Assembly (NCBI RefSeq): GCF_025151385.1
Contig: NZ_CP102287.1
Location: 3,038,001-3,102,000 of the forward strand
Length of the DNA: 64,000 nt
Source of the DNA: Hoylesella buccalis ATCC 35310
Lineage (GTDB): Bacteria > Bacteroidota > Bacteroidia > Bacteroidales > Bacteroidaceae
Reading direction: 5' to 3'
Shown here: piece by piece, positions 63,154 to 64,000 of the stretch
Numbering within the stretch: position 1 is the stretch's first letter
How the letters are laid out: every line of letters begins with the position of its first letter
Program-made: the position numbers and the translations under genes
The notes under the pieces: generated by a model
Database searches by the model: none
The model's input: only the letters and a program-made list of their open reading frames with translations
Told to the model about the DNA's origin: nothing

Positions 63154-64000
63154 ATGAAAAACATGACGATTGTTCTTACGTTATTAGGCTATTTTGCGGC
63201 CTTGTTGTTACTGAGTAGGATGACGACAAGGCATGCCACAAACGATACTTTTTATCGCGGAAACCGACAGTCGCCCTGGTATTTGGTGGCCTTTGGCATG
63301 ATAGGTGCGTCGGTTTCGGGTGTCACCTTCGTGTCTGTGCCGGGCATGGTCAATACCATTGGTATGACTTACCTGCAAACTTGTCTGGGCTTTGTGCTGG
63401 GTTATGTGGCGGTGGCCTTTGTGTTGTTGCCCATTTACTATCGTCTGAATCTCACCACAATTTACACTTATTTGCAACAACGCTTGGGAACTCGTTCGTA
63501 TAAAACGGGTGCTTGGTTCTTTTTGTTGTCCAAAATGTCGGGTTCGGCGGTTAAGTTTTATGTGGTGTGCATGCTCTTACAGCGGTTTGTACTTGATGCC
63601 ATCGGGGTGCCTTTCATGGTCACTGCGTTGGTTTTGGTGTCGCTTATATGGCTGTATACGCGGCGCGGAGGCATCAAGACCTTGGTTTGGACGGATACGT
63701 TTCAAACCTTTTGCATGTTCGCGGCGCTCATTTTCATCATCGTGCAGGTGATGTTCATACTTGACATGAATGTCGTTGAGGCGGTGAATGCCATCGCACA
63801 GGATGACAGAAGTCGCATCTTCGTGTTTGATGATTGGCTGTCTAAACAGAATTTTTGGAAGCAATTTGTGAGTGGTATCTTTATCGTTATCGTGATGACG
63901 GGGCTCGATCAGGACATGATGCAGAAGAATTTGACGTGCAAAACCTTGAGAGAGGCACAGAAAGACATGTGTACTTACGGACTTGCCTTCGTGCCTGTCA
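63154..64000 (+). CDS. Sodium:solute symporter (partial, cut by window edge)
   Basis: The first 282 codons of an SSS-family (SLC5-like) inner-membrane transporter. The start MTIVLTLLGYFAALLLLSR is the first membrane helix, then TFYRGNRQSPWYLVAFGMIG and ASVSGVTFVSVPGMV, a family hallmark, followed by at least four more helices. The C-terminus is outside the window. The substrate (sugar, amino acid or other) cannot be told. The first ATG is at 63154 and a second in frame at 63163. A promoter box ending at 63152 makes the second start, with a very short leader, a real possibility. Confidence 0.9.
   Translation, partial: MKNMTIVLTLLGYFAALLLLSRMTTRHATNDTFYRGNRQSPWYLVAFGMIGASVSGVTFVSVPGMVNTIGMTYLQTCLGFVLGYVAVAFVLLPIYYRLNLTTIYTYLQQRLGTRSYKTGAWFFLLSKMSGSAVKFYVVCMLLQRFVLDAIGVPFMVTALVLVSLIWLYTRRGGIKTLVWTDTFQTFCMFAALIFIIVQVMFILDMNVVEAVNAIAQDDRSRIFVFDDWLSKQNFWKQFVSGIFIVIVMTGLDQDMMQKNLTCKTLREAQKDMCTYGLAFVPV

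Overview
The window is a stretch of chromosome from a member of the Bacteroidetes, most likely a Prevotella-type (Prevotellaceae) species. The sequence evidence is: many promoters of the Bacteroidetes form TTG/TTTG-N19-20-TAnnTTTG, with almost no E. coli-type RBS or -10 boxes; three secreted proteins with type IX secretion (T9SS) C-terminal tails; Bacteroidetes-specific families (DUF5683, DUF349 with an acidic N-terminus, DUF3109, TonB-CTD-like secreted proteins, lipoprotein TPR regulators); and the gene order parA-parB-DUF5683-mltD-relA/spoT. There is no phage, integrase, insertion sequence or CRISPR array.

Layout. 1-7.7 kb (minus strand): a surface-glycan operon made of a Wzx-like flippase, a cytidylyltransferase/PLP-enzyme fusion, an opine-dehydrogenase-like oxidoreductase, LicD and a glycosyltransferase, followed by a tricorn-like S41 peptidase cut by the window edge. 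8-12 kb: a small lipoprotein, a membrane TPR-HTH regulator, two tandem secreted TonB-CTD-like proteins, and hsp20 behind a sigma-54-like promoter. 12-20 kb: gpmI and two related T9SS proteins with seven-repeat FG-GAP/VCBS propellers, one carrying DUF2961. 20-26 kb: ung, a DUF3109 protein, an AraC regulator, and a GH95 alpha-fucosidase with an orphan beta-sandwich protein. 26-36 kb: alaS, a MerR-like regulator and the parA-parB-DUF5683-mltD-relA/spoT run. 36-48.8 kb: surE, lpxB, an SGNH esterase, the rsfS-ftsH-cdsA operon, tRNA-Gln, msrAB, a nitroreductase, a DUF349 protein and corA. 49.7-64 kb: an M6 metalloprotease, a DUF4139/MuiA-like protein with an inserted SusC-type domain, rhodanese, GlsB and YbjQ-like small genes, a lysS-gpsA-pgi-HAD run, an orphan trpB2, and the start of a sodium:solute symporter.

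How the genes work together. Most are ordinary housekeeping genes: glycolysis, translation, lipid A and phospholipid synthesis, chromosome partition, stringent response, and protein and DNA repair. The accessory parts are the glycan-decoration operon, in which the fusion enzyme, LicD and the opine-dehydrogenase homologue suggest that a phospho-amine or opine-like group is made, CDP-activated and put on a surface glycan, and the secreted glycan-degrading/T9SS proteins. Intergenic spaces hold several families of short dispersed repeats. In at least two places these repeats have become start codons or N-termini of genes.
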